Shown: positions 41,248 through 49,772 of the stretch, piece by piece | How the letters are laid out: each line of letters begins with the position of its first letter | Position numbering within the stretch: the stretch's first letter is position 1 | NCBI GenBank assembly: GCA_964484065.1 | Contig: CAZAEW010000015.1 | Location: 1-64,000 of the forward strand | Source: JAEVLT01 sp964484065 | GTDB lineage: Bacteria; Bacillota; Bacilli; Bacillales; Cytobacillaceae | Direction: 5' to 3' | Length of the DNA stretch: 64,000 nucleotides | Notes under the pieces: generated by a model | Seen by the model: only the letters and a program-made list of their open reading frames with translations | Database searches by the model: none | Told to the model about the DNA's origin: nothing | Position numbers and translations under genes: made by a program

Positions 41248-42420
41248 ATGGATCTTACAGGATTAATTTCTACTTTCCAAAACTTGTTTAAGGCAGATCC
41301 TGACAGGGCTTTTTTTGCTCCTGGCCGGATTAATTTAATTGGTGAACATACAGATTATAACGGCGGTCATGTATTTCCTTGCGCGATTACATATGGAACA
41401 TATGCCGTAGCCAGAAAACGCGAGGACCAGCTGGTCCGCTTTTATTCAATGAATTTTATTGATAAGGGTATAGTGGAATTCAACAAGGATCAGCTCGATT
41501 ACGATAAACAGCATGATTGGGCGAATTATCCGAAAGGAGTCCTCCGTTACCTCATTGAAGGAGGCTTTGAAATTCCAACAGGCTTTGAATGTGTTATTTA
41601 CGGAAACATTCCAAACGGCGCTGGCTTGTCATCTTCTGCATCCATTGAGCTTTTGACCGGCGTGATGCTGGATGCTCTGTTTTCGCTTAACGTTCCGCGC
41701 CTTGGTCTAATCAAGCTCGGGCAGCGCGTTGAAAATGAATTTATCGGTGTTAACAGCGGGATTATGGATCAATTTGCTGTTGGAATGGGAAAAAAGGCTG
41801 CTGGAATTTTACTAGATTGCGAGACTCTGGAGTATGAATATGCTCCGCTTAAACTGGACGATTATCGAATTTTGATTATGAATACCAATAAGCGGCGGGA
41901 GCTTGCTGATTCAAAGTACAATGAGCGTAGAAGTGAATGTGAAGAAGCGTTAAGGCTGCTTCAGCAGAAACTTGATATTGAGTCGCTCGGGCAGCTTTCT
42001 GAAGAAGCGTTTTTTCAGAATCAGCATTTAATAGAAAATGAAACGGTACGCAAAAGAGCCAAGCATGCCGTTACAGAAAATGTTCGAACGATAAAGGCCC
42101 TCCAAGAATTGAAGAATGGTCATTTTGAAGAGTTTGGCCGCTTGATGAATCAATCGCATTATTCCTTGCGCGATGATTATGAGGTGACTGGCCAAGAACT
42201 TGATTGTCTGGCTGAAGCATCCTGGCAGCAGCCCGGAGTCCTTGGTGCCCGGATGACAGGTGCCGGATTTGGAGGATGCGCCATTGCGATAGTAAAAGTC
42301 GGCCAGGTTGAAAACTTTATTCACAATGTTGGAGCTGCCTACTTGCAAAAAATTGGCTATGCCGCTGATTTTTATGTCGCCAGCATTGGTGATGGAGCAG
42401 GGGAAATTGCTCTTTACTAA
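41248..42420 (+). CDS. galK: Galactokinase
   Basis: A 390-residue GHMP kinase that phosphorylates galactose at C1. Motif 1 is FFAPGRINLIGEHTDYNGGHVFP, motif 2 GNIPNGAGLSSSASIELLTG, with VNSGIMDQFAVGMGKK, and motif 3 ARMTGAGFGGCAIAIV. GGGGGA precedes ATG 41248; the longer frame from 41149 is hydrophobic and unlike GalK. It is followed by galT after 52 bp. Confidence 0.97.
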   Translation: MDLTGLISTFQNLFKADPDRAFFAPGRINLIGEHTDYNGGHVFPCAITYGTYAVARKREDQLVRFYSMNFIDKGIVEFNKDQLDYDKQHDWANYPKGVLRYLIEGGFEIPTGFECVIYGNIPNGAGLSSSASIELLTGVMLDALFSLNVPRLGLIKLGQRVENEFIGVNSGIMDQFAVGMGKKAAGILLDCETLEYEYAPLKLDDYRILIMNTNKRRELADSKYNERRSECEEALRLLQQKLDIESLGQLSEEAFFQNQHLIENETVRKRAKHAVTENVRTIKALQELKNGHFEEFGRLMNQSHYSLRDDYEVTGQELDCLAEASWQQPGVLGARMTGAGFGGCAIAIVKVGQVENFIHNVGAAYLQKIGYAADFYVASIGDGAGEIALY

Positions 42421-42472
42421 GCTGGGAAGGCCGTCATTAATATTGCTTTTTAACTTAACGGAGGTGAAAAAA

Positions 42473-43963
42473 GTGCTGGAGCAAACGATTCAACAATTAC
42501 TATTTGAAGCAATCCGGACAGAACTGATTGAGCGGGAAGATGAAATGTATGTCCGCAATCAAATCATGTCTTTGCTCCATTTAGATGAATTCGATGCGTC
42601 CGAGACGAGTGGGGATGATCTCATCGCTGAAATCCCCGATTTGCTCGATAAGTTAGTAGATTATGCTTGTGAACAGGGAATGATCTCCGATTTTTTTGAT
42701 GAAAGAGAAATTCTATCGAGCAAAATCATGAATTGCATGACCGCCAGGCCATCCGCGATCAACCGGCTCTTTTTTGAAAAATATCAGCAAAGTCCCAAGC
42801 TGGCAACGGATTATTTTTATCAATTGAGCAAAAATAGTAATTACATTCAAATGAAGCGGATTCGCAAAAATATCAGTTATAAAGCCGCCACTGATTTTGG
42901 AGATTTAGATATAACGATTAATTTATCGAAGCCGGAAAAAGATCCGAAAAGCATTGCTCTCGAGCGGGCGGTGAAAAAAAGCGGTTATCCCAAATGTTTG
43001 CTTTGCGTGGAAAACGAAGGATATGCAGGACGGATCGGCCATCCGGCGCGGTCCAATCATCGGATGATTCGAGTCAATTTGCTTGGGGAACCCTGGTATT
43101 TTCAATATTCCCCGTATGTTTATTATAACGAGCATTGCATTGTGCTTTCCGAAAAACATACGGATATGAAGATTACACCGGAGACCTTTTTGCGGCTGCT
43201 GCAGTTCGTGGAGCAGTTTCCGCATTATTTTATCGGCTCGAATGCGGATTTGCCGATTGTCGGCGGCTCGATTTTGTCGCATGACCACTATCAAGGGGGC
43301 CGATATGAATTTGCAATGATGAAGGCGGAGGATGATTTTTCTTTTAGAATGAGCGGATATCCTGCGGTCGAGTGTTCAGTTGTCAAATGGCCAATGTCGG
43401 TCATCCAGCTTCGTTGCAATGAGATACCTGTTCTGGCTGAAGCGGCTTCACACATATTGGAGAAATGGAAAAATTACAGTGATGAAACAGTTGGAATTTT
43501 GGCGGCAACGGACGGAATTCCGCATAACACGATAACGCCAATTGCCCGGAAAACCGGTGAATGGTTTGTTTTGGATTTGGTGCTTCGCAACAACCGGACG
43601 ACGGATGAGCACCCTTTGGGGATTTTTCATCCACATCAAGATGTTCATCATATTAAAAAGGAAAATATCGGTTTGATTGAAGTTATGGGGCTGGCTGTTC
43701 TGCCCGCGCGCTTGAAGGATGAGCTTGCAGAAGTAGAAAAGTATCTCCTTGGCGAATCGGTTCAGGTGGCGGATTACCACCGGGATTGGGCTGAGGGGCT
43801 GAAAAGGGCTTATCAAGGTATAGCAAATGAAGAAAATGCTAACAGGATTGTTCAAGAAGAAGTCGGCAAAAAGTTTTTGCGGGTTTTAAAGGATGCCGGC
43901 GTCTTTAAACGGGATGCTGACGGCCGAAACGGGTTCGAACGATTCATTAAGTTTTTGGGGTAA
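42473..43963 (+). CDS. galT: UDP-glucose--hexose-1-phosphate uridylyltransferase, class 2
   Basis: A 496-residue enzyme of the long Firmicutes GalT class. It converts galactose-1-P and UDP-glucose to UDP-galactose and glucose-1-P. Helical N-terminal region (residues 1-170), then LCVENEGYAGRIGHPARSNHR and the nucleophilic-His region GGSILSHDHYQGGRYEF. GGAGGTG precedes GTG 42473; the open frame extends back into galK but without a ribosome site. Array F starts 35 bp after the stop codon. Confidence 0.96.
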   Translation: MLEQTIQQLLFEAIRTELIEREDEMYVRNQIMSLLHLDEFDASETSGDDLIAEIPDLLDKLVDYACEQGMISDFFDEREILSSKIMNCMTARPSAINRLFFEKYQQSPKLATDYFYQLSKNSNYIQMKRIRKNISYKAATDFGDLDITINLSKPEKDPKSIALERAVKKSGYPKCLLCVENEGYAGRIGHPARSNHRMIRVNLLGEPWYFQYSPYVYYNEHCIVLSEKHTDMKITPETFLRLLQFVEQFPHYFIGSNADLPIVGGSILSHDHYQGGRYEFAMMKAEDDFSFRMSGYPAVECSVVKWPMSVIQLRCNEIPVLAEAASHILEKWKNYSDETVGILAATDGIPHNTITPIARKTGEWFVLDLVLRNNRTTDEHPLGIFHPHQDVHHIKKENIGLIEVMGLAVLPARLKDELAEVEKYLLGESVQVADYHRDWAEGLKRAYQGIANEENANRIVQEEVGKKFLRVLKDAGVFKRDADGRNGFERFIKFLG

Positions 43964-43998
43964 AAAGGAAATCGTCACGGGCCGAAGAGCGAACAGAT

Positions 43999-44082
43999 TG
44001 TGACAACCGCGTGAATAATTGTGAACTTGACGTAATAAGTTGTGAACTTGACGCAATAAGTTGTGAACTTGACGTAATAAAC
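43999..44082. repeat. Tandem array F: four 21-bp units
   Basis: TGTGAACTTGACG-type units start at 43999 (degenerate), 44020, 44041 and 44062, exactly 21 bp apart. It lies between galT and the LacI gene. The unit is the same family as array D at 23.3 kb. Confidence 0.88.
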
Positions 44083-44143
44083 AGGATGAGCCGCATTCCA
44101 CGAATCAAAAAAATTCCATTAACCCATTAGGAGGTGACCAAAG

Positions 44144-45136
44144 ATGGCAACTATTAAGGATATTGCCAAACTAGCCGGCGTATCAATCGCAACCGTTTCG
44201 CGGGTACTCAATTATGACAGCACCCTTTCCGTAAGTGACGACACAAAAAAGAAAATTTTTGAAGCGGCTGAGGAACTTTCTTATAAAAAAAAGGTGCAGC
44301 GAAAATCGGAACCATCATCAAAAATTGCTCTGCTTCACTGGTATACCGAGCAGGAAGAATTGGAGGATCTCTATTACTTATCGATCCGCCTTGGTGCGCA
44401 AAAGCGCTGCCAACAGCACGATATTCAACTCGGCACCTACTTTCAAAACAGTATTGAGGCTTTGAAAGATGACGACATTAAAGGGATTATTGCAATCGGT
44501 AAATTCAGCGACCGGCAAATAAAAGAAATGCTGACGATCTCAAAAAATATTGTGTTTGTAGACTCCGCTCCTGACGAAGAACGATTTGATTCGATCGTTA
44601 CCGACTTTGGAAGGGCTGCTCAAAAGGTGCTTGAATACTTCCAGGCTAGAGGACACTCCTCCATCGGCTACATTGGCGGCAGAGAAGGGTTCAAAGACAA
44701 ATCATCACAAATTGAGGACCCAAGAGAAGCTGCCTATAAGCAATATATGAAGGAAAGCGGCCTTTTCAATGAAAGATACATGTACATTGGCGCATTTTCC
44801 ATTGATGACGGCTACAGCCTAATGAAAAAAGCGATTAAGGAACACGGTGAAAATCTGCCGACAGCGTTTTTAGCAGGTAATGATTCGATCGCGATTGGAT
44901 GCCTTCGGGCTTTATTAGAGGCGAACATTTCCGTCCCTGATCGGGTAAATATTATCGGAGTGAATGACATAAGTGTATCCAAATATGTCTACCCATCATT
45001 AAGTACCGTCAAAGTTTACACGGAAATAATGGGGGAGACGGCAGTAGACACACTTCTCGAACGGATATCCGGAAGAAAAATTGCTAAGAAAATTTGTATT
45101 TCAACCAAGCTGGTAATCCGAAAAAGCTGTTTTTAA
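44144..45136 (+). CDS. LacI-family regulator, GalR-like
   Basis: A 330-residue repressor with a typical HTH (MATIKDIAKLAGVSIATVSR, hinge near FEAAEELSYKKK) and sugar-binding domain (RGHSSIGYIGGREG, TAFLAGNDSIAIGCLRALLE, VNIIGVNDISVSKYVYPSLS). The last part matches B. subtilis-type GalR/MsmR regulators. It directly follows galKT and precedes the ABC operon, so it probably responds to galactose or a galactoside. GGAGGTGA precedes ATG 44144. Confidence 0.93.
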   Translation: MATIKDIAKLAGVSIATVSRVLNYDSTLSVSDDTKKKIFEAAEELSYKKKVQRKSEPSSKIALLHWYTEQEELEDLYYLSIRLGAQKRCQQHDIQLGTYFQNSIEALKDDDIKGIIAIGKFSDRQIKEMLTISKNIVFVDSAPDEERFDSIVTDFGRAAQKVLEYFQARGHSSIGYIGGREGFKDKSSQIEDPREAAYKQYMKESGLFNERYMYIGAFSIDDGYSLMKKAIKEHGENLPTAFLAGNDSIAIGCLRALLEANISVPDRVNIIGVNDISVSKYVYPSLSTVKVYTEIMGETAVDTLLERISGRKIAKKICISTKLVIRKSCF

Positions 45137-45263
45137 ATATATTTACTAATTAAAAAGTATTAATAAAATTTAAGTAAAAAAATAGTAAAAAACACACTAT
45201 ATACCGTTCTTTCGATTTTTCGACAAAATTATAATATGATTTTAATATTTTAATTATTGCCTA

Positions 45264-45277
45264 TGTAAACGCTTTGA
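45264..45277. promoter_or_regulatory. Cre-like/LacI-type site in the ABC operon promoter
   Basis: TGTAAACGCTTTGA matches 13 of 14 cre positions and could equally bind the neighbouring LacI-type regulator. It lies 10 bp before the first AraR box. Confidence 0.6.
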
Positions 45278-45287
45278 TTTATAATGG

Positions 45288-45299
45288 TTGTACGTACAA
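45288..45299. promoter_or_regulatory. AraR-type operator 1 of the sugar ABC operon
   Basis: TTGTACGTACAA is a perfect 12-bp palindrome, identical to operator 2. Confidence 0.88.
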
Positions 45300-45365
45300 T
45301 AAATCGATAGACTTATAGATGAACAGCCGAGAATACCTACAAAAATGTAAGTCTCTACGAAGTTG

Positions 45366-45377
45366 TTGTACGTACAA
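45366..45377. promoter_or_regulatory. AraR-type operator 2 of the sugar ABC operon
   Basis: TTGTACGTACAA, 78 bp from operator 1. Paired boxes of this kind allow cooperative binding or DNA looping in B. subtilis ara promoters. Confidence 0.88.
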
Positions 45378-45527
45378 TAGTTTTGGTTTACTAAAAAAAT
45401 ATATTTTTTTAGGGGGAATGAAAGCGCATTCTTAAATCGAAACACCGAAGCTTTCTAAAGATCTTTTCCAGGACTCTATACCAACTGGTATTGAGATAAA
45501 AAAAGAGGAGTAAGAAAGGGGTTCACA

Positions 45528-46610
45528 ATGAAGAAGTTTTTATCCATTTTAATGCTTGTTGTCATCGTATTTTCCCTGGCAGCTTGCGGCAGCAGCGGCA
45601 GCAGCAGCGGCGGAAAAACCAAAGGATACGTTGGTATCGCAATGCCTACTAAGTCATCAGAGCGCTGGATCAAAGATGGTAACTACATGAAGCAGGAATT
45701 TGAAAAACAAGGTTACAAAGTGGATCTTCAGTATGCTGAAGACGTTGTAGAAAACCAAGTTTCTCAAATTGAGAACATGATTACTAAAGGTGTAAATGTT
45801 CTAGTAATTGGATCTATCGATGGTGAAGCATTATCAAAAGTCCTTGATGAAGCCCACAAACAAAAAATCAAGGTTATTGCTTATGACCGTTTAATTAAGA
45901 AAAGTAAATATGTAGATTACTATGCAACATTTGATAACTTCAAAGTTGGTGTTCTGCAAGGCTCTTATATCGAAGATAAATTAGGTCTGAAAGATGGAAA
46001 AGGACCATTCAATATTGAATTATTCGCTGGTTCTCCAGACGATAACAACGCTACTTTCTTCTTTAATGGTGCAATGTCTGTTTTAAATCCTTATATTAAA
46101 TCTGGAAAATTAGTTGTACAAAGCGGACAAACTAAATTTGACCAAGTTGCAACACTTCGCTGGGACGGTGCAACTGCACAATCCCGTATGGATAACATTT
46201 TAAGTGCTCACTATACTGACAAACGCGTAGATGCTGTATTGTCTCCATATGATGGTATTTCCATCGGAATCTTGTCTTCTTTAAAAGGTGTAGGTTACGG
46301 ATCAGCTTCCAAACCGCTTCCGATTATCACTGGACAAGATGCTGAGTTAGCTTCTGTCAAATCAATCATTGCTGGCGAGCAAACTCAAACTGTTTACAAG
46401 GATACTCGTGCACTTGCAAAACAAACTGTAACAATGGTAAATGCTGAATTGGCAGGCAAGAAAGTACCTGTTAACGATACAAAAACATATGACAATGGTG
46501 TAAAAGTTGTTCCTTCTTATCTATTACAACCGGTTTCTGTTGATAAAACCAACTACAAAGAAGTATTAGTAGACGGCGGATATTACACAGAAGCTCAACT
46601 TAGCAAGTAG
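45528..46610 (+). CDS. Sugar-binding lipoprotein, ChvE-like
   Basis: A 360-residue substrate-binding lipoprotein of a monosaccharide ABC importer. Signal peptide with lipobox LAAC, then a Ser/Gly linker. The binding domain has VGIAMPTKSSERWIKDG, VNVLVIGSIDGEALSKVLDEA, IAYDRLI and ITGQDAELASVKSIIAGEQ, typical of ChvE and related multiple-sugar receptors. Candidate ligands are arabinose, galactose, xylose or glucose; AraR boxes and neighbouring gal genes favour arabinose/galactose. AAAGGGG precedes ATG 45528. Confidence 0.93.
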   Translation: MKKFLSILMLVVIVFSLAACGSSGSSSGGKTKGYVGIAMPTKSSERWIKDGNYMKQEFEKQGYKVDLQYAEDVVENQVSQIENMITKGVNVLVIGSIDGEALSKVLDEAHKQKIKVIAYDRLIKKSKYVDYYATFDNFKVGVLQGSYIEDKLGLKDGKGPFNIELFAGSPDDNNATFFFNGAMSVLNPYIKSGKLVVQSGQTKFDQVATLRWDGATAQSRMDNILSAHYTDKRVDAVLSPYDGISIGILSSLKGVGYGSASKPLPIITGQDAELASVKSIIAGEQTQTVYKDTRALAKQTVTMVNAELAGKKVPVNDTKTYDNGVKVVPSYLLQPVSVDKTNYKEVLVDGGYYTEAQLSK

Positions 46611-46628
46611 ACTGCAAGAGAATAAAGT

Positions 46629-46668
46629 AAATGATTTAGTGGCTGCTTTGGCAGTCACTAAATCATTT
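46629..46668 (+). promoter_or_regulatory. Intercistronic hairpin without T tail
   Basis: AAATGATTTAGTG (46629-46641) pairs perfectly with CACTAAATCATTT (46656-46668), with a further inner stem. The lack of a T run suggests mRNA stabilisation of the binding-protein message rather than full termination. Confidence 0.7.
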
Positions 46669-46695
46669 ATTACATTGTGAGGGCGTGGTGAAAGA

Positions 46696-48231
46696 ATGGC
46701 AGCGACAATTTTGGAAATGAAAAATATCACAAAAGAATTCCCGGGCGTAAAAGCACTGAGCAATGTAAATTTGCAAGTGAAACAAGGAGAAATCCACGCC
46801 TTATGTGGTGAAAACGGTGCCGGGAAATCAACATTGATGAAGGTTTTAAGCGGAGTTTATCCGCACGGAACCTACGAAGGAGATATTCTTTATAACGGAA
46901 ATGTTTGTGAATTTAAAGATATTCGCGGCAGTGAAAGCTTAGGGATTGTTATCATTCACCAAGAATTAGCGCTAATTCCAGATTTGTCCATTGCGGAAAA
47001 TATCTTTTTAGGAAATGAACAAGCAACACGCGGAATCATCAACTGGAATGAAACGGTTTTAAAAACGAGAGACCTATTGAATAAGGTTGGTTTATCGGAA
47101 GATCCAAATACGTTAATTACAAACATTGGAGTAGGTAAGCAGCAGCTCGTTGAAATCGCCAAGGCATTATCGAAGGAAGTAAAGCTTCTCATTCTCGATG
47201 AGCCAACAGCAGCTTTAAACGAAGATGACAGTGAAAACTTATTAAATCTAATGCTGGAGTTTAAAAAGCAAGGGATTACCTCGATCATTATCTCTCATAA
47301 ATTAAATGAGATTGCAAAAGTAGCAGATTCCATCACGATTCTGCGTGACGGACAAACAATTGAAACAATAGAAGTAACAAATGGAAACATCTCGGAAGAC
47401 CGGATTATTAAAGGCATGGTTGGCAGGGACTTAACGAATCGCTACCCTGAGCGGACACCGAAAATAGGTGAAGTTATTTTTGAGGTGAAGGACTGGAATG
47501 TCTACCATCCTCTGCACAACGATAAAAAAGTGCTTGATAATGTAAACGTAAACATTAAACAAGGAGAAATTGTCGGGATCGCCGGTTTAATGGGGGCAGG
47601 CCGTACAGAGCTTGCAATGAGCATATTCGGACGATCATATGGAAAGAAAATAAGCGGCCATCTCTACAAAAATGGCACTGAAATACATTTGAAAAACATA
47701 TCATCTGCAATTAAACATGGTCTTGCTTATGTAACGGAAGATCGTAAACATTATGGACTAAACTTAATTGACGATATTAAATCCAACATCTCAATGGCAA
47801 GCTTGAAGAGAGTCTCGAAAGCGAGTGTAGTAAACCAAAATCAGGAAGTCATTGAAGCGGAGAATTACCGAAAAGCCATGAATATCAAAACGCCGAGCAT
47901 TACTCAGTTAACCGGGAACTTGAGCGGCGGTAATCAGCAAAAAGTAGTATTAAGTAAATGGATTATGACGCAGCCGGATATCCTGATGATGGATGAACCG
48001 ACAAGGGGAATCGATGTCGGTGCAAAATATGAAATTTACACAATCATTAATCAGCTTGCTGATCAAGGAAAAGGAGTCTTGGTTATTTCTTCTGAACTTC
48101 CGGAGCTGCTGGGAATCTGTGACCGGATTTATGTCATGAGTGAAGGCAGAATAACGGGAGAGGTACGAAAATCTGATGCAACACAAGAAAATCTGATGAA
48201 GTTTATGACTAAGGGCAGAGGTGAAAAATAG
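46696..48231 (+). CDS. Sugar ABC transporter ATP-binding protein (GguA/XylG/MglA-like)
   Basis: A 511-residue protein with two ABC domains. Domain 1: Walker A GENGAGKST, Walker B LLILDEPTAAL. Domain 2: degenerate Walker A GLMGAGRTELAMS, signature LSGGNQQKVVLSKW, Walker B ILMMDEPTRGIDVGAKYEIY. This is the normal CUT2 monosaccharide ATPase layout, with only the first P-loop canonical. It is co-transcribed with the binding protein and permease; its TAG overlaps the permease GTG by 1 nt. Confidence 0.95.
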   Translation: MAATILEMKNITKEFPGVKALSNVNLQVKQGEIHALCGENGAGKSTLMKVLSGVYPHGTYEGDILYNGNVCEFKDIRGSESLGIVIIHQELALIPDLSIAENIFLGNEQATRGIINWNETVLKTRDLLNKVGLSEDPNTLITNIGVGKQQLVEIAKALSKEVKLLILDEPTAALNEDDSENLLNLMLEFKKQGITSIIISHKLNEIAKVADSITILRDGQTIETIEVTNGNISEDRIIKGMVGRDLTNRYPERTPKIGEVIFEVKDWNVYHPLHNDKKVLDNVNVNIKQGEIVGIAGLMGAGRTELAMSIFGRSYGKKISGHLYKNGTEIHLKNISSAIKHGLAYVTEDRKHYGLNLIDDIKSNISMASLKRVSKASVVNQNQEVIEAENYRKAMNIKTPSITQLTGNLSGGNQQKVVLSKWIMTQPDILMMDEPTRGIDVGAKYEIYTIINQLADQGKGVLVISSELPELLGICDRIYVMSEGRITGEVRKSDATQENLMKFMTKGRGEK

Positions 48232-49448
48232 TGAGTACCCAAACAGATGCAATCAAAGAGCAGCCTCGGGAATCGGGCAAAAAAGGAAATGCTGTAACCA
48301 AACTAATTCAAGCTAATATGCGCCAATACGGCATGTTTGTTGCGTTAGTGTTAATTGCCGTTCTATTCCAATTTCTAACAGATGGGATTTTATTACGACC
48401 GCTTAATATTACAAACTTAATTCTGCAAAACAGTTATATTCTTGTTTTAGCAGTCGGGATGGTATTAATCATTATTCTCGGACATATCGATTTGTCGGTT
48501 GGTTCTGTCGCTGCCTTTGTCGGTGCGATTTCAGGAATTTTGATTATTAACCATCACATGAACGTTTTCTTAGCTGTTGTTCTTTCGCTGCTTCTTGGAG
48601 CTGTGATCGGTGCTTGGCAAGGTTTCTGGGTTGCTTATGTAAGAATCCCGGCCTTCATTGTAACGCTAGCAGGGATGCTGCTGTTCCGCGGTTTGACCAT
48701 GCTTGTTTTACAGGGTGCATCCATTGCTCCGTATCCGGAATCATTCCAAAGCATTTCATCTGGCTTCATTCCAGATATTTTTCACGGAAACGGTCTGCAT
48801 ATCTTTACAATCGTAATTGGCGCTATTTTCTCAGTCATATACATTATCAATGATTTAAGAACCCGCAGAACTCAGTTGAAATATGGTTTCCAGGTTTCTT
48901 CACAAGGATTATTTATTGGAAAAATTGTCGCCATGATTGCGATTATCAACGTATTTACGTATATTCTTGCAACTTATGATGGTATTCCTAATATCTTAAT
49001 AATCCTGTTCGCGCTTGTCGTGATCTATACATTTGTTTCGAAAAAGACCATTATTGGCCGTCACGTTTACGCAATCGGCGGTAACGAAAAAGCAGCACTT
49101 TTATCTGGTATTAAAACGAAACAAGTTACATTCATGGCCTTTATCAACATGGGCGTTTTAGCTGCTCTTTCCGGTCTAGTGTTTGCTGCCCGTCTGAATG
49201 CGGCAACTCCAAAAGCCGGTAACAACTTCGAGCTTGATGCCATCGCAGCCTGCTTCATCGGCGGTGCTTCTGCATACGGCGGTATCGGTACAATTGGCGG
49301 TGCGATTATCGGCGGTCTCGTAATGGGTATCATGAACAACGGTATGTCCATCCTTGGTCTAGGTATTGACTGGCAGCAAGCCATCAAAGGCCTCGTTCTT
49401 CTAGCAGCCGTAGCCTTTGATATTTGGAATAAAAATAAAGCATCTTAA
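48231..49448 (+). CDS. Sugar ABC transporter permease (GguB/XylH/MglC-like)
   Basis: A 405-residue permease with about ten helices. CUT2-family features are GMVLIIILGHIDLSVGSVAAFVG, VRIPAFIVTLAGMLLFRGL, and YAIGGNEKAALLSGIKTKQVTF with the EAA-like loop. The length above 400 residues and the central insertion are typical of GguB/XylH. GTG 48231 overlaps the upstream stop codon (TAGTG), with GAGGTG in front. Confidence 0.95.
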   Translation: MSTQTDAIKEQPRESGKKGNAVTKLIQANMRQYGMFVALVLIAVLFQFLTDGILLRPLNITNLILQNSYILVLAVGMVLIIILGHIDLSVGSVAAFVGAISGILIINHHMNVFLAVVLSLLLGAVIGAWQGFWVAYVRIPAFIVTLAGMLLFRGLTMLVLQGASIAPYPESFQSISSGFIPDIFHGNGLHIFTIVIGAIFSVIYIINDLRTRRTQLKYGFQVSSQGLFIGKIVAMIAIINVFTYILATYDGIPNILIILFALVVIYTFVSKKTIIGRHVYAIGGNEKAALLSGIKTKQVTFMAFINMGVLAALSGLVFAARLNAATPKAGNNFELDAIAACFIGGASAYGGIGTIGGAIIGGLVMGIMNNGMSILGLGIDWQQAIKGLVLLAAVAFDIWNKNKAS

Positions 49449-49460
49449 TAAGATGATTGT

Positions 49461-49492
49461 ACAGGGTAGATTCCGAAGGGAGTCTACCCTGT
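49461..49492 (+). terminator. Terminator of the sugar ABC operon
   Basis: ACAGGGTAGA (49461-49470) and TCTACCCTGT (49483-49492) are perfectly complementary. Confidence 0.85.
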
Positions 49493-49549
49493 TATTTAGT
49501 GAGTTAGTTTAGTGGGCACACAAAGAGATCGGTGAAATATTATGCTGGG

Positions 49550-49736
49550 ATCCAAATAAGTGTTGGAAAGATCCAAATATATCGGCTAAACATCCAAATA
49601 AACGTATGAAACATCCAAATAAAATGGAGCAATCCAAATAAATGCTGAAAAGATCCAAATAAAAGGTCCAAACATCCAAATAAAAGTATCGAACATCCAA
49701 ATAAATATGCGAAATATCCAAATAAAATCTGGAAAT
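49550..49736. repeat. Tandem array G: nine roughly 21-bp units
   Basis: ATCCAAATA (ATCCAAATAAA in most) starts at 49550, 49571, 49592, 49613, 49632, 49653, 49674, 49695 and 49716. All steps are 21 bp except one of 19. The inner 8-10 bp vary between units. It lies between the ABC operon terminator and the aldo/keto reductase gene. Confidence 0.92.
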
Positions 49737-49772
49737 GAAAAGATTAGTGAAATGGAAGAGGAGGGAATATTG

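Noticed and set aside
49509..49721. Minus-strand open frame over array G with YLD repeats
   Set aside because: 21-bp units give an automatic 7-residue repeat; there is no start signal or terminator.
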